From: Bacteroidota bacterium | Lineage (GTDB): Bacteria; Bacteroidota; Bacteroidia; Flavobacteriales; Weeksellaceae | Length of the DNA: 9,817 bases | Assembly: GCA_023433225.1 (NCBI GenBank) | Contig: JAEZDQ010000067.1 | Location: forward strand, 1 to 9,817 | Direction of reading: 5' to 3' | Part shown: positions 6,860-9,817 of the stretch, piece by piece | Numbering within the stretch: the stretch's first letter is position 1 | How the letters are laid out: each line of letters starts with the position of its first letter | Translations under genes and position numbers: made by a program | The notes under the pieces: model-generated | Seen by the model: only the letters and a program-made list of their open reading frames with translations | Databases searched by the model: none | What the model was told of the DNA's origin: nothing

Positions 6860-6867
6860 TAATTTTG
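6860..6867 (+). promoter_or_regulatory. Candidate promoter -7 element TAATTTTG
   Basis: TAATTTTG matches TAnnTTTG exactly and lies in the 124-base gap between the two divergent mini-genes, just upstream of the minus-strand ATG. A TTT at 6838-6840 gives a 19-base spacer. It would drive the + strand mini-gene with a leader of about 105 bases. The match is short and this DNA is AT-rich, so it is tentative. Confidence 0.28.
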
Positions 6868-6978
6868 AGGTATAATCACAAAAACCGCACCACCGCAATT
6901 TATTCCGGATTAAACAATTGACGATATTCAATTTTGAGCTTGGTAAGTATTTTGATGTATTGGTTAAAAAATATTGTT

Positions 6979-7077
6979 ATGAAAGAGCGATTCAAAAAAA
7001 GAAGGATTTGGTATGCGGTGCTTACCATTCTGGCTATTCTGGTAATGGTCATTTCACTCATTTTTTCACTTGATTAA
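6979..7077 (+). CDS. Single-helix membrane mini-protein (32 aa)
   Basis: A 32-residue ORF with a strongly basic N terminus, MKERFKKRRIWY (seven K/R in the first nine residues), then a hydrophobic segment from about residue 10 to 30 (AVLTILAILVMVISLIF) and a final SLD. It is predicted to be one transmembrane helix with the N terminus in the cytoplasm. The ATG follows an A/T-rich leader. The stop at 7075 is only 9 bases before the ATG of the four-helix membrane protein at 7087, so the two are likely co-transcribed. Architecture matches the divergent 30-residue protein at 6854. No known family is recognised; small single-helix proteins of this type are common but poorly annotated in Flavobacteriia. 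Confidence 0.6.
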   Translation: MKERFKKRRIWYAVLTILAILVMVISLIFSLD

Positions 7078-7086
7078 AAAATCTTT

Positions 7087-7551
7087 ATGAAACCCATTGA
7101 AAAAATCATCATCGCAAGCGTGGTTGGTACCAGTTTCATGACTTTATACAGTTATTGGAAAAGCAAGCAGGAGAACGAAAAATACGTGGAGCCTGAATTA
7201 CTCAACGAACTGATTGACCAGTCGGAAAACCTTCCCGACATTGATAATGAAGAATCACATCCGGCGGGCTGGGTATTGCATTACGTTGCAGGCGTTTCTT
7301 TTGTCGGCGGGTATTGGCTGCTCTGGAGGAAAGTTCTCCAACAGCCAAGTTTGGTTAGGATGCTAAGCGTAGGCGCATTGAGCGGTGCCGCCGGAATCGG
7401 TGTCTGGCAAACCCTCTTTTCAACCCATGAGAATCCACCGCAAAACAACCGCACCGGCTATTACAAGCAATTGTTCAATGCCCATATCGTTTTTTCCGCA
7501 TTTGCACTCGCCACTTACAAAGCACTCGGTTTTTGCAAGGGTAAAAAATGA
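7087..7551 (+). CDS. Unrecognised membrane protein with about four helices (154 aa)
   Basis: I do not recognise a named family. Hydrophobic segments lie at about residues 5-22, 62-80, 90-111 and 131-147, with an acidic loop (residues 28-57, rich in E and D) between the first two. Histidines H58 and H65 flank the second helix (SHPAGWVLHYVAG), and H133 begins the fourth (NAHIVFS). The third segment is glycine/alanine rich (SVGALSGAAGIG), suggesting tight helix packing. The N terminus MKPIEKIIIA has no cleavage site, so the first helix is probably retained. It follows the 32-residue mini-protein by 9 bases, and a promoter element for the next gene overlaps the region just after its stop. Genuine coding is supported by its length, hydrophobic pattern and A-rich start context. 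Confidence 0.75.
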   Translation: MKPIEKIIIASVVGTSFMTLYSYWKSKQENEKYVEPELLNELIDQSENLPDIDNEESHPAGWVLHYVAGVSFVGGYWLLWRKVLQQPSLVRMLSVGALSGAAGIGVWQTLFSTHENPPQNNRTGYYKQLFNAHIVFSAFALATYKALGFCKGKK

Positions 7552-7563
7552 CCCGGATAATTG

Positions 7564-7571
7564 TATATTTG
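7564..7571 (+). promoter_or_regulatory. Promoter -7 element TATATTTG
   Basis: TATATTTG matches TAnnTTTG exactly. It predicts a transcript start near 7578, which rules out an upstream TTG at 7561 as the start of the next gene and favours the TTG at 7588. The nearest TTTG upstream (7532-7535) is 28 bases away, too far for a standard -33 element. Confidence 0.5.
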
Positions 7572-7587
7572 GGTAAATCTTTTTGCG

Positions 7588-8388
7588 TTGAAAAAAATCT
7601 TATTGTTCTTTTGGCTTTTAGGCAATTCCCATCTGATTTTGGCTCAAGAGTTCATTTTGAGGGATTCGCTAATGCTCAATACCCAAGACAGCATAACCGA
7701 TTTTTCGGCGGATGATTTCAACCATCTTTACTACATCCGGAATTTCTCTGAACTCATCAAAATCAATACCCAAACGGGCGAAAAAAATTCATTTTCCAAC
7801 CAGGCGGTTTTGGAAAAACTCAATGCCCAAAACACCCTTCAAATCACCGTCAAATCTTCTTTGTTTTCCATATTGATTTTAGACAACCGACTCAACCTTT
7901 TTCAGGACGCAATCCGGTTTCCGGTCGGGAGCAATTTTTCGCCGACCTTAACCGCTTTGGTGGACAATAATTATTTATGGGGATACGACCCCGTGCTGCA
8001 AAGGTTGATTCTATGGAATTACCATGAAAAGAAGGTCTTCCGGCAATCGGTTATCCTGAATGAAAAAACGGCTGACGAATATTATTCCGAACTGATTTAC
8101 GCCAAAGACAAAATCTATTTGGCAGGACCGAATAAAATCTTGGTTTTTGATGAATTTGCAAACCTGAAAGAGTCCATTCCTTTCCGGGAATTCAAGCAAA
8201 TCGAGGTGGAAAACGGAATGCTTTATTTTACCCATAACCAAACGCTTTACCGGATGAACCTTCGGTCCAAAGAAATCATGGAAATAGAAACCCATACACC
8301 CGTAGATTATTTTTCAATAAATAGCCGAAGTCTTATTGTGTTAAACGGGAAGGTTGTTTATATTTACGATTCTCAAAACAAACCATAA
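7588..8388 (+). CDS. Secreted protein of unknown function, possibly beta-propeller
   Basis: With a TTG start at 7588 the product is 266 aa and begins MKKILLFFWLLGNSHLILAQ, a standard signal peptide ending in the AQ form common in Flavobacteriia. The frame stays open to a TTG at 7561, but that lies against the promoter element and would put nine extra residues before the Lys-Lys. After cleavage the protein shows repeated short strand-like units with aromatic and aliphatic residues around turns (HLYYIRNFSELIKINTQTG, YLWGYDPVLQRLILWN, IYLAGPNKILVFDE, LYFTHNQTLYRMNL, KVVYIYDSQ), the texture of a WD40/NHL-like propeller, though no blade motif is strict. It is 3 bases upstream of the deoxynucleoside kinase gene and almost certainly co-transcribed. 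Function is unknown; an envelope or periplasmic location is inferred. Confidence 0.75.
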   Translation: MKKILLFFWLLGNSHLILAQEFILRDSLMLNTQDSITDFSADDFNHLYYIRNFSELIKINTQTGEKNSFSNQAVLEKLNAQNTLQITVKSSLFSILILDNRLNLFQDAIRFPVGSNFSPTLTALVDNNYLWGYDPVLQRLILWNYHEKKVFRQSVILNEKTADEYYSELIYAKDKIYLAGPNKILVFDEFANLKESIPFREFKQIEVENGMLYFTHNQTLYRMNLRSKEIMEIETHTPVDYFSINSRSLIVLNGKVVYIYDSQNKP

Positions 8389-8391
8389 AAA

Positions 8392-9006
8392 ATGCACGTA
8401 GCAATCGCGGGAAACATCGGCGCAGGGAAAACGACCCTGACCCGTTTATTGGCCAAAAACTTTCAATGGAAAGCACAGTTCGAGGACGTTGACCAGAATC
8501 CTTACCTCGACGACTTTTACAATGACATGGAGAAATGGGCGTTTAATCTCCAGATTTATTTTTTGGGCAGCCGATTCGGCCAAGTCAAACAAATCCGCGA
8601 AAGCGGTGAGAACATCATCCAGGACCGGACTATTCACGAAGACGCTTATATTTTTGCAAGCAACCTGCACGACATGGGCTTACTGATGACCCGGGATTAC
8701 GAGAATTACCTGACGGTTTTCAACCTAATGAATTCCTTTGTACAGGCACCCGACCTCTTGATTTACCTGCGCGCTTCCATCCCTACTCTGGTGCGGCAAA
8801 TACAACTCCGTGGCCGGGAATACGAAAGTTCTATCAGCATCGAATACCTCAGTCGATTGAACGACAAATACGAAGAATGGATCAAGACATACCAAGAAGG
8901 GAAATTGCTCGTCATTGATGTAGATAACCTTGACTTCGTAACCAATCCTGCAGACCTGAGTTACATTTACGATAAGGTGGATGCCGAAATAAACGGTTTG
9001 TTTTAA
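8392..9006 (+). CDS. Deoxynucleoside kinase (dCK/dGK/dAK type)
   Basis: A cytoplasmic 204 aa enzyme that phosphorylates a deoxynucleoside at the 5' position using ATP or another NTP, in nucleotide salvage. It has the P-loop GNIGAGKTT (residues 7-15), the family DRT motif (residues 78-80, equivalent to ERS, followed by IHEDAYIF), the conserved PDLLIYLR strand (120-127) and an arginine-rich lid RGREYE (140-145). E31-D32 lie where the family has its substrate-binding acidic residue. Length and motifs match the bacterial dAK/dGK-like enzymes rather than thymidine kinase type 1 (no zinc cysteines) or thymidylate kinase. Whether it prefers deoxyadenosine, deoxyguanosine or deoxycytidine cannot be told by eye, so no symbol is given. 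It is second in an operon with the secreted protein upstream. Confidence 0.92.
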   Translation: MHVAIAGNIGAGKTTLTRLLAKNFQWKAQFEDVDQNPYLDDFYNDMEKWAFNLQIYFLGSRFGQVKQIRESGENIIQDRTIHEDAYIFASNLHDMGLLMTRDYENYLTVFNLMNSFVQAPDLLIYLRASIPTLVRQIQLRGREYESSISIEYLSRLNDKYEEWIKTYQEGKLLVIDVDNLDFVTNPADLSYIYDKVDAEINGLF

Positions 9007-9109
9007 TTTCAAAACAAAGTAATAATTAACTAAAAGACAAACTCAATTCCTATAGGATTAAAATCAGAATCATAAATATTCCTTACCTTAGAATTTCAAA
9101 TCTCCTGTC

Positions 9110-9817
9110 ATGAAAAACCTCTCGATTCTGTTTGTATTGATTTCCGTCTTGGGTTTTTCCCAAAATGATTCTTTGAATCAAAAAAAAGATTCTGTTTTAT
9201 TAAATCTGACCGGAAAGTCGGAGCTAATCTTTAATTATTTACCATCCCAAAGCTCTGAATCCCAAAGATTATTCCGACCGGGCGTTCCATCTCTTGACCT
9301 TCGGAACGGCAACCCTTTGTTCGTCATAAATGGAATTGTGAAAGAAGAAATATATTCAATAGAAGAAGTTGATCAAGACCAAATAATCAAAATAACTGAA
9401 CTAAAGGGTGCTGCCGCTACTGCTCTTTATGGAAGCAAAGCCAGAAACGGTGTGTATATAATTGAAACAAAGAATTCGGATAACTCCTCAATCTCGGATA
9501 AACTGAAAAACCAGATACCCCGAATAGGGATAACTTCAAACAAACCTCTTGAAATCATCCCAATTGATTCCATACATATTCCGGCAAAACAAAAATTCCC
9601 GGGAACGGTTTGTCAAGGTTCAATTAAAAACACTACTAAACCGAATATTGTTGTCGATGGAGAACTGGTTTCAGAAGAGTTTATTAGAAATCTTGATCCA
9701 AATAGTATCGAGTCCGTTCAGGTTATCAAAAATGCTGATGGGGTTTACAGTCAAAATAATTTAAATGGTACGATTGTCATCCAAACCAAAAGTTCATACG
9801 AGTATGCAGAATACGAC
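9110..9817 (+). CDS. Secreted protein with two SusC-like TonB plug segments (3' partial)
   Basis: The frame from ATG 9110 is open for 236 codons to the window edge, so the C terminus is missing. Residues 1-18 are a signal peptide (hydrophobic core, ending GFSQ). Residues 69-121 match the core of a SusC/RagA-type plug: PLFVINGIV, then IIKITELKGAAATALYGS, then ARNGVYIIETK, equivalent to the familiar PLxVVDG, ASATAIYGSRGANGV and I-TTK pattern. Residues 178-227 repeat it: PNIVVDGELV, LDPNSIESVQVIKNADGVY, LNGTIVIQTK, with the YGS-xx-A part lost. A true TonB receptor has one plug, usually after a carboxypeptidase-like domain, then a barrel of 600 or more residues. Here the first plug comes too early for such a domain, and two plugs follow each other, so a barrel-less plug protein is more likely; the missing end could change this. 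A weak promoter-like TACCTTAG lies at 9084. Confidence 0.8.
   Translation, partial: MKNLSILFVLISVLGFSQNDSLNQKKDSVLLNLTGKSELIFNYLPSQSSESQRLFRPGVPSLDLRNGNPLFVINGIVKEEIYSIEEVDQDQIIKITELKGAAATALYGSKARNGVYIIETKNSDNSSISDKLKNQIPRIGITSNKPLEIIPIDSIHIPAKQKFPGTVCQGSIKNTTKPNIVVDGELVSEEFIRNLDPNSIESVQVIKNADGVYSQNNLNGTIVIQTKSSYEYAEYD

Noticed and set aside
9046..9055. Ten-base palindrome TCCTATAGGA between the kinase and the plug gene
   Set aside because: A single short palindrome without a loop, T-tract or second copy; expected by chance and not assignable to an operator or terminator.
9549..9764. 71-codon + strand ORF at the right edge
   Set aside because: It is out of frame inside the plug-domain gene that runs open from 9110 to the window edge; the longer frame has a signal peptide and plug motifs, this one has none.
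1..9817. CRISPR array, insertion sequence, phage or defence genes
   Set aside because: No spaced direct repeats, terminal inverted repeats, transposase, integrase or nuclease genes were seen; gene content and spacing are those of ordinary chromosome.

Overview
The window looks like a chromosomal segment of a Flavobacteriia-type member of the Bacteroidota. The signs are a menaquinone-type succinate dehydrogenase with a single b558-family cytochrome subunit, several good matches to the Bacteroidota -7 promoter element TAnnTTTG, A-rich start contexts in place of strong Shine-Dalgarno sites, a tRNA gene without an encoded CCA end, signal peptides ending in the AQ/SQ style usual in the class, and a SusC-like plug domain protein. 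I see no phage, insertion sequence, integrase or CRISPR array. All sizeable genes lie on the + strand.

Layout. (1) Bases 1-3438 hold sdhC (5' end cut by the window edge), sdhA and sdhB, closed by an intrinsic terminator. Together they form complex II, which oxidises succinate and passes electrons through FAD, three Fe-S clusters and heme to quinone. (2) Bases 3455-4638 hold a two-gene unit: a beta-class carbonic anhydrase whose stop overlaps the start of a DinB-superfamily metal-binding protein. (3) Bases 4639-4909 are regulatory in appearance: a promoter element and a strong terminator bracket a transcript of about 65 nt containing a 17-codon ORF. A second promoter element follows, with a 12-codon ORF that overlaps the next gene's start. 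(4) Bases 4910-6553 encode a lipoprotein of the dipeptidyl peptidase III family (M49) with a shortened HEXXH zinc motif. (5) Bases 6613-6746 are a self-contained tRNA-Arg(UCG) unit with promoter element and terminator. (6) Bases 6762-7551 hold two divergent genes for single-helix mini-proteins of 30 and 32 residues, then an unrecognised four-helix membrane protein. (7) Bases 7564-9006 are a promoter element, a secreted protein that may be a beta-propeller (probable TTG start), and a deoxynucleoside kinase for nucleoside salvage. (8) From 9110 to the window edge an uninterrupted reading frame encodes a secreted protein with two copies of a SusC-like TonB plug segment.

Most of this is core metabolism. 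The parts that deserve a second look are the divergent mini-membrane-protein pair, the short terminated leader transcript and overlapping micro-ORF before the M49 lipoprotein, and the tandem plug protein at the right edge. I found no clear evidence for a large undescribed system.
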